Assembly (NCBI RefSeq): GCF_004364865.1
Contig: NZ_SOAU01000001.1
Location: 3,256,001 to 3,320,000 of the forward strand
Direction of reading: 5' to 3'
Length of the DNA: 64,000 bases
DNA from: Ilumatobacter fluminis
GTDB lineage: Bacteria > Actinomycetota > Acidimicrobiia > Acidimicrobiales > Ilumatobacteraceae
The notes under the pieces were generated by a model. The model saw only the letters and a list, made by a program, of their open reading frames with translations. It searched no databases and was not told the DNA's origin. The position numbers were made by a program, and so were the translations under genes. Positions 9,726 through 18,674 of this stretch are shown here, piece by piece (position 1 is the stretch's first letter; each line of letters starts with the position of its first letter).

Positions 9726-10453
9726 TGGTCGCCCCCTCCCTCCTGCTCCTCGCGGACGCCCGGTTCCCGACCGGTGGGCACGCCCACTCCGCCGGCACCG
9801 AGCAGGCCGTCGCGATCGGCGACGTCCGCGATGTCGAGTCGCTCGACCGCTACCTACGGGCACGACTCGCCACCACCGGCCGGACCGACGCCGCGTTCAC
9901 GGCCTTCACCTGTCGGATGGGGTCAGACCCCAACCGACATCTCATCGATGCGGAAGGCCGCCGACCTGTCGGTTGGGGTCTGACCCCATCCGACCTGGCC
10001 GCGACCGACCGGGAGTACTCGGCTCGGATGCCCTCGCCCTACCTGCGCGACGCGAGTCGGCGGCTGGGGCGGCAGCTCGTGCGAGTGGCGTCTCGAACGT
10101 GGCCGTCGGCGGCGCTGGCCGAGGTCGCCGCGACACCCGGTGGCCCGCACCAACCGATCGCGCTGGGCGCCGCCGCAGCGTCGGCCGGCGCCCGACCGGT
10201 CGATGCCGCGGTGCTGGCGCTCCACCATCTCGCCGGCGCGGTCGCGACGGCCGGAGTCCGGCTGCTCGGCCTCGACCCGATCGAGGTCGCCGCCGTGCAG
10301 GCCGAAGCCACCGAAACGGCTGCCGCGACCGCACTCGTCGACGAACCCTGGCTCGTCGACGACCCCGCCCACCTGCCTGCATCGGGTGGGCTCCTGACCG
10401 AGATCCTCGGCGAACACCACGGATCGCTCGACGCCCGCCTGTTCGTCGCCTGA
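9725..10453 (+). CDS. ureF: Urease accessory protein UreF, with an inverted-repeat element in frame
   Basis: A 242-residue UreF, the GTPase-regulating member of the UreDFG nickel-insertion complex. The family N-terminus ([19 protein letters not shown]) and core ([32 protein letters not shown]) are clear. Between residues 63 and 90 the sequence is encoded by an 81-bp element with perfect 27-bp inverted arms (9913-9993). It reads through in frame and seems to replace or enlarge the helical segment before the conserved PSP motif. Whether this loop harms function is unknown; the frame is intact and ureG and ureD follow. ATG overlaps the ureC stop by one base. Confidence 0.88.
   Translation: MVAPSLLLLADARFPTGGHAHSAGTEQAVAIGDVRDVESLDRYLRARLATTGRTDAAFTAFTCRMGSDPNRHLIDAEGRRPVGWGLTPSDLAATDREYSARMPSPYLRDASRRLGRQLVRVASRTWPSAALAEVAATPGGPHQPIALGAAAASAGARPVDAAVLALHHLAGAVATAGVRLLGLDPIEVAAVQAEATETAAATALVDEPWLVDDPAHLPASGGLLTEILGEHHGSLDARLFVA
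9913..9993. repeat. 81-bp perfect inverted-repeat element inside ureF
   Basis: Left arm 9913-9939 and right arm 9967-9993 are perfect 27-bp inverted copies around a 27-nt centre. Each arm contains the smaller palindrome GGGGTCAGACCCC or its complement GGGGTCTGACCCC. The total length is 27 codons, so the ureF frame is kept. The RNA could fold into a very stable hairpin in the middle of the operon. The structure resembles small REP/MITE-like elements; no transposase lies nearby. Confidence 0.85.
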
Positions 10454-10488
10454 CACGCCCCACCCACGACCAGAACCCGGAGAACCCC

Positions 10489-11172
10489 ATGCCCCCGCAC
10501 CATCCCGACGGCGAACTGTTCCCCGACCGATCGATCACCGCGTCGAAGCCGCTCCCGCGGGGTCGAGCCCTGCGGATCGGCATCGGCGGCCCGGTCGGCT
10601 GCGGGAAGACCACGCTCGTCGGCCAACTCTGCCGCTCGCTGCGCGACGAGTTGTCGCTCGTGGTGGTCACCAACGACATCTTCACGTCGGAAGACGCCCA
10701 GGCGTTGAAGGCGGCCGCCGTGCTGCCCGAGGAGCGCATCATGGCGGTCGAGACGGGTTGTTGCCCGCACACCGCCATTCGTGACGACATCGCCGCCAAC
10801 CTCGACGCCGTCGAACAGCTCGAGGCCCGGCACGGTCCGGTCGACGTCACCCTGGTCGAGTCCGGCGGCGACAACCTGACCGCGATCTTCTCGAGCGGCC
10901 TCGTCGATGCCCAGATCTTCGTCCTCGACACCGCAGGCGGCGACGACGTCCCGCGCAAGGGCGGGCCCGGCGTCGCCCTCGCCGATCTGCTCGTGATCAA
11001 CAAGGTCGACCTCGCTCCGCACGTCGGCTCCGACGTCGACCGGATGTACGCGGATGCCGTCGAACGGCGATCGGGCGGCCCGGTCGTACTCACGTCGATG
11101 GTCGGCGACGTGGCGGCGGGCCCGGTCGCCGACTGGATCCGCAGCCTGCTCGCGGTACGGAACGCCGCGTAG
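10489..11172 (+). CDS. ureG: Urease accessory GTPase
   Basis: A 227-residue UreG, the SIMIBI-class GTPase that drives nickel insertion into urease. The P-loop is [11 protein letters not shown] (residues about 33-43). Next come [28 protein letters not shown], the metal-binding Cys-Pro-His motif within [13 protein letters not shown], and the base-recognition [10 protein letters not shown]. The N-terminal extension has two His residues (MPPHHPDGE), which may help bind nickel because no ureE chaperone is present in the operon. It starts 35 bp after ureF with GGAGAA upstream, and its stop overlaps the ureD start. Confidence 0.95.
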   Translation: MPPHHPDGELFPDRSITASKPLPRGRALRIGIGGPVGCGKTTLVGQLCRSLRDELSLVVVTNDIFTSEDAQALKAAAVLPEERIMAVETGCCPHTAIRDDIAANLDAVEQLEARHGPVDVTLVESGGDNLTAIFSSGLVDAQIFVLDTAGGDDVPRKGGPGVALADLLVINKVDLAPHVGSDVDRMYADAVERRSGGPVVLTSMVGDVAAGPVADWIRSLLAVRNAA

Positions 11173-11909
11173 TGCGCGCCGCCGCTCGGATCCGCGTCGA
11201 GCGCCGCCACGGCCGCGACGAGGTCGTCGATCGGACGGCAGAGCCCCCGTTCGCCGTCAGGCGCTGTGGCGACAGGATCATGCTCGCCGCGACCGCTGCG
11301 TCGCCGGTCGGCGGTGATGAGCTCGAGCTCGACGTCGTGATCGGCTCGGAGGCGACGGCGTCGATCGGCTCGATCGGCGCGATGCTCGTCTGGCCGGCAC
11401 CGACGCCCGCCGTGTCGTCGATGACGACCACGGTCGCCGTCGGAGCCGGCGGCCGGCTCGTGCTGGCTCCGGAACCCACGATCACGGTCCGTGGCTCCAA
11501 TCACCGGGCGACGACCCGGGTCGACCTCGCCGAGGAGGCCACGTGCGAACTGGTCGAGGAGTACTCGCTCGGCCGGTCGGGCGAGGCGCCGGGCACCATC
11601 GAGACGTCGCTGCGGGTCGAGCGCGGCGGCCGGGCACTGTTCCACCACGACGAGTTGCTCGGCGCGCTGGCCGAGGCGGGCTCCACGTCGGTCGGCGTCG
11701 GCACGGCCCGCCACGTCACCACAGCGTTGATCGTCGGGGAGGTCGCCGGTGACGCCGCGACGTCGGTGGAAGCGGGCGGTATGGCCGCCAGACTCCCCGT
11801 CGACGACGACGCCGTCGTGCTCCTCGGCGTCGGCATCGACCGTCCCACCGTGCGACGACTGATCGACGCCCTCCGCTCGACCGTGGCCCCACCCGTGCGT
11901 TATGGTTAG
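11172..11909 (+). CDS. ureD: Urease accessory protein UreD (UreH)
   Basis: A 245-residue UreD-family scaffold protein that docks the UreF-UreG complex on apo-urease. Recognisable elements are PPFAVRRCGDRIMLAATAASP in the N-terminal part, TTRVDLAEEATCELVEEYSLGR in the middle, and RALFHHDELL. The start is the GTG at 11172, overlapping the ureG stop (TAGTG). It is the last gene of the operon. The promoter-operator block of the Rieske gene begins within its last codons. Confidence 0.85.
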   Translation: MRAAARIRVERRHGRDEVVDRTAEPPFAVRRCGDRIMLAATAASPVGGDELELDVVIGSEATASIGSIGAMLVWPAPTPAVSSMTTTVAVGAGGRLVLAPEPTITVRGSNHRATTRVDLAEEATCELVEEYSLGRSGEAPGTIETSLRVERGGRALFHHDELLGALAEAGSTSVGVGTARHVTTALIVGEVAGDAATSVEAGGMAARLPVDDDAVVLLGVGIDRPTVRRLIDALRSTVAPPVRYG

Positions 11910-11913
11910 ACCA
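11901..11913 (+). promoter_or_regulatory. -10 box and GntR/FadR-type operator before the Rieske oxygenase gene
   Basis: TATGGT (11901-11906) is a TANNNT -10 box, with TCGACC about 18 nt upstream as a fair -35. TGGTTAGACCA (11903-11913) is a perfect match to the FadR/PdhR-type consensus TGGTNNGACCA, and a further half-site (CAGACCA) follows at once. The same block precedes the acetamidase gene, so one regulator may control both units. Confidence 0.55.
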
Positions 11914-11981
11914 TCAGACCATTCCGATGCTCGAGCGTCGAAGGGTCGATCCGAGTGATCGAGACGAATGATGAGGACCCC

Positions 11982-12977
11982 ATGCTGATCGAACACGGAG
12001 CACTCCGCCACCACTGGTACCCCGTCGCCGAGTCGACCGATCTCGGCGTCCCGGGTGACGAAACGCCGATCGGCGTGAAGCTGCTCGGCGAGGAGTACGT
12101 CGTGTGGCGCGGCCCCGACGGTCGGGTGGTCGCCGCCCCCGATCGCTGCACCCACCGCGAGTCGCCCCTCAGCATCGGCACCGTGGCCGACGGCTGCCTC
12201 ACCTGCCCGTACCACGGCTGGACGTTCGGCGCCGAGGGCACGTGCGTGCTCGTGCCGTCGTCGGGCCAGGGCAAGCCGGTGCCTCCGAAGGCGCACCTGC
12301 CGGCGATCAACGCCCAGGAGGCGTACGGGTTGGTGTGGCTGTGCCCGGCCGAGCCGCACGGCGACATCCCGATGATCTCGTACGACTCGAATCCCGAGTA
12401 CCGCCGGATCAACACCGGCGTCGACGTGTGGCAGACATCGGCGACGCGCATGACCGACAATTTCCTCGACATCGCCCACTTCGGCTGGGTCCACCGCGAC
12501 ACGTTCGGCAACGACGACCTGTTCGAGGTGCCGAAGATCGACCTCGACGAACTCGACGACGGCTGGTACGGGTACGCCTACGAGGTCGAAGTCGGCAACG
12601 ACAAGGGCGGCGCCCAGTCATCGGGGCAGGAAGGCGACACGGTCCATCGCCGCATGAGCACCGGCATGCACCTGCCGTTCACGGTCCGCAGCACGATCCA
12701 CTACGAGACGGGCCTCGACCACATCATCCTGCTGTGCTCGACCCCGATCGACGACACCACGTCGTACTTCACGTTCGTGGTGTGGCGCAACGACGACTTC
12801 AGCGTGCCGGCCGAGGAGATCATCACCTTCGACCGACGCATCGGAGCCGAAGACAAGTTCATGCTCGAACGCGTGCCCGGCGTCCTGCCCCTCGACCAAC
12901 AGGCGACCGCCAGCGTCCAGGCCGACAAGGCCTCGGTCGAATGGCGCCGCCGCCTCGCCGCCCTCGTCGCCACCTGA
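11982..12977 (+). CDS. Rieske [2Fe-2S] aromatic-ring oxygenase, large-subunit type
   Basis: A 331-residue Rieske non-heme iron oxygenase of the vanillate-demethylase/phenoxybenzoate-dioxygenase branch. The Rieske ligands are Cys56-x-His58 (DRCTHRESPLS) and Cys75-x-x-His78 (LTCPYHGWTF). The mononuclear iron site is Asn160, Asp163, His166 and His171 (NFLDIAHFGWVH). These enzymes hydroxylate or demethylate an aromatic or heteroaromatic substrate using electrons from a separate reductase, which is not encoded nearby. ATG 11982 is preferred because GAGGA lies 4 nt before it; a GTG at 11955 would add nine residues. The shared operator with the acetamidase-urease operon hints that the substrate carries amide or urea nitrogen, but that is inference. 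Confidence 0.88.
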   Translation: MLIEHGALRHHWYPVAESTDLGVPGDETPIGVKLLGEEYVVWRGPDGRVVAAPDRCTHRESPLSIGTVADGCLTCPYHGWTFGAEGTCVLVPSSGQGKPVPPKAHLPAINAQEAYGLVWLCPAEPHGDIPMISYDSNPEYRRINTGVDVWQTSATRMTDNFLDIAHFGWVHRDTFGNDDLFEVPKIDLDELDDGWYGYAYEVEVGNDKGGAQSSGQEGDTVHRRMSTGMHLPFTVRSTIHYETGLDHIILLCSTPIDDTTSYFTFVVWRNDDFSVPAEEIITFDRRIGAEDKFMLERVPGVLPLDQQATASVQADKASVEWRRRLAALVAT

Positions 12978-12986
12978 CGGGCCGCG

Positions 12987-13886
12987 TCAGGCGCTGCGAA
13001 GGGCGTCGCGGAACGGACGCAGGCCGCCCTCGAGTGGACTGGTCGTCTTCACGAACTCCCGGATCACCTCGACCAGATGCTCGGGCTCCTGCACGTGCGG
13101 GAAGTGGCCGCAACCCTCCAGGATCTCGAGTCGGCTGTGCGGGATCGCCTCATGGGCGGCGTACGCGTGCTGGACGGGGATGATGCCGTCCTGGTCGCCC
13201 CAGACGATGAGCGTCGGCATGGCCGCGGCGAGGTACAGCCGGTCGGTCGCGTTCACGGTCTGGCCACCCGGGTCGATCACCGACCGGATCGTCTTGACGA
13301 ACGCTCGCCGATTCTCGGCCTGGCTCAGTGAGGCGTAGGCCCGCCACATCTCGCCGAAGTGCGGCACGCTCCAACCGCGGTCGTGGATCGCCTTGCCGAC
13401 CTCGTTGCCGCCGTCGACGACCATCGGCGGGAAGAACAGCGGCATGAGGTACTCGGCGCCGGGCAACGTGAGGAGTCGGAGGATCCAGCTGACTTCGCGC
13501 CCGAGTCCGCCGCTGCCGATCAGCACGAGCCGATCGACCAGATCGGGGTGCTGATAGGCGAGCTGCATCGCGACCCCACCGCCGAGCGAGTGGCCGATCA
13601 CCGACACCGAACCGATATCGAGCTTGGCGAGCAGGTCGCGCAGTCCACTTGCGAACGCGCCGAGGGAGTAGTCGCCCATCGGCTTGGCCGACTCGCCGTG
13701 CCCGAGCAGGTCGGGCGCCAGGACCGAGAAGTCGTCGGCCAGGGCCGGCATGACGTCTTTCCAGGTGCGCGAGTTGCCGGCGAGCCCATGGATGAGCAGC
13801 AACGTCGGACGGTCGGAGCCGGCCTCGGCCAGCCGGTACGTCACGTCGTGCCCGTGCAGGGTCACGTGTCGGAGCGGAATTCCCAC
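12987..13886 (-). CDS. Alpha/beta-hydrolase fold hydrolase
   Basis: A 299-residue alpha/beta hydrolase. It shows the oxyanion-hole HG (LLLIHGLAGNSRTW), the nucleophile elbow GHSLGG with Ser100, the acid in VWGDQDGIIP, and the terminal His in GCGHFPHVQEPE. It resembles meta-cleavage hydrolases and lipid/ester hydrolases of actinobacteria; the substrate is not readable. The GTG start is supported by a TAACTT box on the minus strand 6 nt upstream, implying a leaderless transcript. It converges on the Rieske gene with 9 bp between the stops. Confidence 0.88.
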   Translation of the reverse strand: MGIPLRHVTLHGHDVTYRLAEAGSDRPTLLLIHGLAGNSRTWKDVMPALADDFSVLAPDLLGHGESAKPMGDYSLGAFASGLRDLLAKLDIGSVSVIGHSLGGGVAMQLAYQHPDLVDRLVLIGSGGLGREVSWILRLLTLPGAEYLMPLFFPPMVVDGGNEVGKAIHDRGWSVPHFGEMWRAYASLSQAENRRAFVKTIRSVIDPGGQTVNATDRLYLAAAMPTLIVWGDQDGIIPVQHAYAAHEAIPHSRLEILEGCGHFPHVQEPEHLVEVIREFVKTTSPLEGGLRPFRDALRSA

Positions 13887-13892
13887 ACCCTC

Positions 13893-13898
13893 AAGTTA
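13893..13898 (-). promoter_or_regulatory. -10 box of leaderless alpha/beta-hydrolase gene
   Basis: Minus-strand TAACTT ends 6 nt before the GTG at 13886. The region around it is markedly richer in A/T than its surroundings. This spacing places the transcription start on the start codon. Confidence 0.5.
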
Positions 13899-13956
13899 CC
13901 ACCGGGTAACCAGAGGGCAGCAGGGCCGCAAGTCCCGATCATCCCGACGAATGGGG

Positions 13957-15234
13957 TCAGGCTTGGCCGGTTTGGCGGAGGAAGGTGAGGGCGTCCCAGT
14001 AGTCGGTGCGCTTGGCGACCTTGCCGTCGCGGGTCTCGATCACCATCACGCCACGGATCTCGACCGGCTTGCCGTCGCTCGTGGCCGTGAGCCGATACGG
14101 CGCGGCGACGTTCGAGCCGTCGACGATCAGCTGCTCGACGTCGTAGCGCAGGCCGGGCAACGACCCGAGGAATCCGGGGAGACGTCGGCGGTACTCGTCG
14201 ATGCCCTCGCAGCCCGAGCCGAGTGCGGAGGCGTGATCGTTGACGAAGTCGTCGGTGACGTTCGCCGCCACCTGCTCGGGCTCGCCGGTCGCGAAGGCGG
14301 CGAGATAGGCCGCTGCGGTGTCGGCGGGCGAGCGTACGGCGTCGGCGTCGGCGGGCGGTGGCACCGGACGTCCTTCGATCAGGGCGCGGGTCCGGTCGGC
14401 GGTCGGGAGCGACGGCACCGCCCCGGCCACCGTGGTCGCCAAGGCGCCGTTCGCGGCGGCGAAGCGCAGTGCGTCGGGCAGTTCGTCTCCGGCGGCGAGA
14501 CGCGCCGACAGCGCTCCACAGAACGCGTCGCCGGCGCCGGTCGTGTCGACCGGGGCGACGGGGAACGGGTCGATGCGGACCGGGTCGCTGCCCGCCTCGA
14601 CGAGGTCGGCACCCGCCGCGCCGAGCGTGACGACGAGCGTCGTGACACCGAGTTCGGCGAGTCGTTCGGCGCCACCGAGCAGCTCGAGTTCGTGTTCGTT
14701 CGGGATGACGATGTCGCAGTGTGCGAGCACCTCGTCGGTGACGTTCTCGGCGGGCGCCGGATTGAGCACGGTCGTCGCCCCGGCCGCCTTGGCGGTCCGG
14801 AATGCCTCGGCGACGAGGGCCGGATCGATCTCGAGCTGTGCGATCACCACGCTCGACGCCGGCACCTCACCGAGCGTCACGTGGGCGTTTGCTCCCGGCA
14901 CGACGATGATCGAGTTCTCGGCGGCGTCGTCGACGCCGATCAGGGCGCGGCCGGTCGGCACACCCGACACGATCGACAGGCCGGCGGCGTCGATGCCGTC
15001 GCCGGCGAGCACGCTCCGGAGCACGTCGCCGGCGTTGTCGTCGCCGACCGCTCCGACCATGGCGACGCGCGCCCCGGCGCGGGCAGCCGCCACGGCCTGG
15101 TTCAGCCCCTTGCCACCGGGGACTTCGGCGAACGTCGAACCGTTCACCGTCTCGCCCGGCCCGGGCAGGCGCGTCGCCCGCGCCACCAGATCGAGATTGA
15201 GACTGCCCACCACGACGACGTCGAACCTGCTCAT
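13957..15234 (-). CDS. Ribokinase (PfkB family) fused to a C-terminal SnoaL-like domain
   Basis: A 425-residue protein. Residues about 1-295 are a complete PfkB sugar kinase of ribokinase type: VVGSLNLDLVARATRLPGPGET at the N-terminus, then GGKGLNQAVAAARAG, LNPAPAENV, IPNEHELELL and the catalytic DTTGAGDAFCGAL. Ribokinase is normally about 300 residues. Here a Pro/Ala linker leads into about 115 more residues with the NTF2/SnoaL-like pattern (DTAAAYLAAFATGEPEQVAANV, then the end KVAKRTDYWDALTFLRQTG). SnoaL-like domains are polyketide cyclases, ester cyclases or limonene-epoxide-hydrolase-type folds, but many have no known reaction. The fusion is unusual. ATG 15234 follows a TAGCGT box by 7 nt. 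Confidence 0.85.
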   Translation of the reverse strand: MSRFDVVVVGSLNLDLVARATRLPGPGETVNGSTFAEVPGGKGLNQAVAAARAGARVAMVGAVGDDNAGDVLRSVLAGDGIDAAGLSIVSGVPTGRALIGVDDAAENSIIVVPGANAHVTLGEVPASSVVIAQLEIDPALVAEAFRTAKAAGATTVLNPAPAENVTDEVLAHCDIVIPNEHELELLGGAERLAELGVTTLVVTLGAAGADLVEAGSDPVRIDPFPVAPVDTTGAGDAFCGALSARLAAGDELPDALRFAAANGALATTVAGAVPSLPTADRTRALIEGRPVPPPADADAVRSPADTAAAYLAAFATGEPEQVAANVTDDFVNDHASALGSGCEGIDEYRRRLPGFLGSLPGLRYDVEQLIVDGSNVAAPYRLTATSDGKPVEIRGVMVIETRDGKVAKRTDYWDALTFLRQTGQA

Positions 15235-15241
15235 GGCGGCC

Positions 15242-15247
15242 ACGCTA
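15242..15247 (-). promoter_or_regulatory. -10 box of leaderless ribokinase-SnoaL gene
   Basis: Minus-strand TAGCGT ends 7 nt before ATG 15234. This favours that ATG over the GTG at 15243, which would overlap the box. Confidence 0.5.
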
Positions 15248-15276
15248 GAGCGCCGAGTCGATGCGCTCCCAGGCCG

Positions 15277-15282
15277 TAGCCT
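15277..15282 (+). promoter_or_regulatory. -10 box of leaderless S9 peptidase gene
   Basis: TAGCCT ends 7 nt before the GTG at 15290. It lies only about 30 bp from the opposing ribokinase box, so the two divergent promoters sit back to back. Confidence 0.5.
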
Positions 15283-15289
15283 GCTCCGG

Positions 15290-17323
15290 GTGAACGAACC
15301 CCGAGCGGAACGACGTCCTCACACCTGGCAGCGCCCGACCGGCGCGGTCGACGACCCGTACGCGTGGCTGCGAGAACGCGACGACCCGGCCACGATCGCC
15401 TACCTCGAGGCCGAGAACAGCTACGCCGACGGGTGGTTCGCCGAGCGCCGGGAACTGCTCGACACGCTGTTCGGCGAGATCAAGTCGCGCGTGCAGGAAA
15501 CCGACGAGGCGGCTCCGGTGCCGTTCGGCGAATGGTTCTACTCCGGCCGCACCGTCGAGGGGCAGAGCTACCCGATTCACTGCCGCGGGCGTTCTGCTGC
15601 CACCGCCACCGAGTTCGTCCTGCTCGACCAGAACGCGGAGGCCGACGGACACGAGTTCTTCGACCTCGGCGCCTTCGAGGTCAGCAACGACCATCGCCGC
15701 CTCGCCTGGTCGGCCGATGTCACGGGCGCCGAGCACTACACCCTCCGCATCCGCGACCTCGACACCGGCGACGATCTGGCCGACGAATTGCACGACTCGA
15801 CGTGGGCGGGCGTGGCGTGGTCGGCCGACGCCGACCACCTGTTCTACGTGATGCCCGACGAGCAGGAGCGCCCGTACCGGGTGATGCGGCACCGGGTCGG
15901 CACGGCACAGGACGACGACGTCGAGGTGTACCGGGACGACGACGAGCGCTTCTTCGTCGGCATCGGCAGCACCCGGAGCGGCGAGTGGATCGTGATCCAG
16001 TCCGGCAGCAAGCTGTCGTCGGAATCGCTGCTGATCCCTGCGAGCGACCCGACCGCCGAGCCGCTGCTGATCCGTCCGCGGGCCGCCGACATGGAGTACC
16101 ACGTCGACCACTGGGGCGATCGTCTCGTCATCCTGACGAACGACGACGCCGTCGACTTCCGGGTGATGGAGGCGCCGATCGATGCGCCGGGCGACTGGTC
16201 GGAGTTGATCGGTCACGAACCAGGGCGACGCATCACGGGGATCGAGCCGTTCGCCGGCCACCTCGCGCTGCACGAGTGGCGTCACGGCCAGCCGCAGGTG
16301 CGCGTCGTGACACGGTCCGGCGATCAGACGGTGCTGGCCATCGACCCCGAACCCCACGACGTCGAGTTCGGCCCGAACGAGGAGTGGGACACCACGACGC
16401 TCCGGCTGAGCCATCAGTCGCTCACCACGCCGGGTCGGGTGATCGACGTCGACGTCACGACCGGCGACGTCACCGTCGTCAAGCAGGTGCCGACCCCCAA
16501 CGTCGATCTCGAGGCCTACGTGTCGCAGCGTCTCTGGGCGACAGCCGACGACGGTACCGAGGTGCCGGTCGACATCGTCCGCCACGTCGACACGCCGCTC
16601 GACGGCACGGCACCCACCTGCATCTACGCGTACGGGTCGTACGAGGCGTCGATGCCGCCGTGGTTCTCGGTCGCTCGCCTCTCACTGCTCGACCGTGGCG
16701 TCGTGTTCGCACTCGCCCACCCGCGTGGCGGCGGCGAACTCGGCCGCAACTGGTATCTCGACGGCAAGCTGCTCCACAAGCGCAACACGTTCACCGACAC
16801 CCTCGCCGTCCGCGACCACCTGGTCGAGACGAAGGTCGCCGCACCCGATCGGCTCACCATCCGCGGCGGCAGCGCCGGCGGTCTGCTCGTCGGTGCCTGC
16901 ATCACGATGCGCCCGGACGCCTTCGCCGCCGCCGTTGCCGAAGTGCCGTTCGTCGACGTCGTCTCCACGATGAGCGATCCGTCGCTCCCGCTCACGGTCA
17001 CCGAGTGGGAGGAGTGGGGCGACCCGCGGTCGGAGCCGTTCGCGTCGTACATGGCGTCGTACTCGCCGTACGACAACACGGTCGCCGCCGCGTACCCGGC
17101 CCTCTACATCACGGCCGGCCTGAACGACCCGCGGGTCAGCTATCACGAGCCGGCCAAGTGGACCGCCAAGCTGCGAGACGTCCGGACGAACGATGTGCCG
17201 CTCCTGCTCCGAACGGAGATGGGCGCCGGACACGCCGGCCCCAGCGGCCGCTACGAAGCCTGGCGCGACGAGTCGCGATCACTCGCCTTCATCCTCACCA
17301 CCACCGCACCCACCACCCCCTGA
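15290..17323 (+). CDS. ptrB: Prolyl-oligopeptidase family serine peptidase (oligopeptidase B-like)
   Basis: A 677-residue S9A peptidase close to oligopeptidase B (protease II), which cuts short peptides after basic residues in the cytoplasm. The N-terminus has the family opening (HTWQRPTGAVDDPYAWL) and a seven-bladed propeller follows. The C-terminal hydrolase carries the triad Ser528 (GGSAGG), Asp613 (NDPRVSYHEPAKW) and His648 (GAGHAGPSGRYEAW). The open frame extends far upstream as a high-GC artefact. GTG 15290 is chosen because it begins the homologous region and follows a TAGCCT box by 7 nt. The symbol follows the family; the Arg/Lys preference itself was not checked. Confidence 0.88.
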   Translation: MNEPRAERRPHTWQRPTGAVDDPYAWLRERDDPATIAYLEAENSYADGWFAERRELLDTLFGEIKSRVQETDEAAPVPFGEWFYSGRTVEGQSYPIHCRGRSAATATEFVLLDQNAEADGHEFFDLGAFEVSNDHRRLAWSADVTGAEHYTLRIRDLDTGDDLADELHDSTWAGVAWSADADHLFYVMPDEQERPYRVMRHRVGTAQDDDVEVYRDDDERFFVGIGSTRSGEWIVIQSGSKLSSESLLIPASDPTAEPLLIRPRAADMEYHVDHWGDRLVILTNDDAVDFRVMEAPIDAPGDWSELIGHEPGRRITGIEPFAGHLALHEWRHGQPQVRVVTRSGDQTVLAIDPEPHDVEFGPNEEWDTTTLRLSHQSLTTPGRVIDVDVTTGDVTVVKQVPTPNVDLEAYVSQRLWATADDGTEVPVDIVRHVDTPLDGTAPTCIYAYGSYEASMPPWFSVARLSLLDRGVVFALAHPRGGGELGRNWYLDGKLLHKRNTFTDTLAVRDHLVETKVAAPDRLTIRGGSAGGLLVGACITMRPDAFAAAVAEVPFVDVVSTMSDPSLPLTVTEWEEWGDPRSEPFASYMASYSPYDNTVAAAYPALYITAGLNDPRVSYHEPAKWTAKLRDVRTNDVPLLLRTEMGAGHAGPSGRYEAWRDESRSLAFILTTTAPTTP

Positions 17324-17341
17324 CGCCCGACCCGGACGAAG

Positions 17342-17382
17342 GCGTGAACAAACTGCGGAATAGTTCCGCAGTTTGTTCACGC
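17342..17382. terminator. Bidirectional hairpin between S9 peptidase and MauE/DoxX-like genes
   Basis: Two perfect 19-bp inverted arms (17342-17360 and 17364-17382) enclose a 3-nt TAG loop. It lies between two convergent genes and includes the stop codon of the minus-strand one, so it should fold in both transcripts. No long U-run follows. A/T-rich arm centres (GAACAAACTG) stand out from the GC-rich surroundings. Confidence 0.75.
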
Positions 17383-17753
17383 AAACGTGGCGAGGGCGGC
17401 GAGGGTGAGGAAGGCGGCGTTCCTGGCGAGGTGGGCGGGGCCGATGGGTGACGCCGACCACTGGCCGAAACACGCACACGAGGGGCGATCGCCGTCGCGC
17501 ATGCGCACGGCGAGCAGGGCCGAGAAGGCGACGAGCATCAGCGCGGCCGCCACCGCCGGCCACGGCACCCAGAGCTGGACGATCAGCAAGGCACCGATGA
17601 CGAGTTCGATCCACGGCACCGCCACGGCGGCGACGTCGGGGGCGCCGAGGTTGCGGGCGTCCGTGCGCCACTGCTCCCCCGCGGCGAGCTTGGAGGCGCC
17701 GGCGACCACGAACACGGCGCCGAGCAGCACCGAGGCGACGATGCCGACGGTGT

Positions 17754-17757
<4 letters not shown>
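17377..17757 (-). CDS. MauE/DoxX family redox-associated membrane protein
   Basis: A 126-residue membrane protein with about four hydrophobic segments (VGIVASVLLGAVFVVAGASKL, ELVIGALLIVQLWVP, AVAAALMLVAFSALLAV, NAAFLTLAALATF). It has the MauE/DoxX-type Cys motif in CACFGQWSASPIG between the third and fourth segments. MauE-like proteins are thought to help disulfide formation or quinone-linked redox of exported proteins. The GTG start overlaps the stop of the upstream metallo-beta-lactamase-fold gene (GTGA), so the two are co-translated. Its own stop lies inside the terminator hairpin. Confidence 0.8.
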
Positions 17758-18602
<845 letters not shown>

Positions 18603-18674
18603 GAACGCTAGACGAAGATGAACGATCGGTGAAGGGGCGGAGCGACGACGTCCGTCACATCTGAACGCGGACGT

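Noticed and set aside
13945-13965. Second copy of the ureF-type element (AATGGGGTCAGGC at the end of the ribokinase gene)
   Set aside because: Only about 9 bases of the arm match and no inverted partner follows, so it may be chance.
14318-15289. N-terminal extension of the S9 peptidase (about 320 codons) overlapping the ribokinase gene
   Set aside because: It is antisense to the conserved kinase motifs and low in complexity (Ser/Ala/Pro-rich). The leaderless GTG start at 15290 fits family length.
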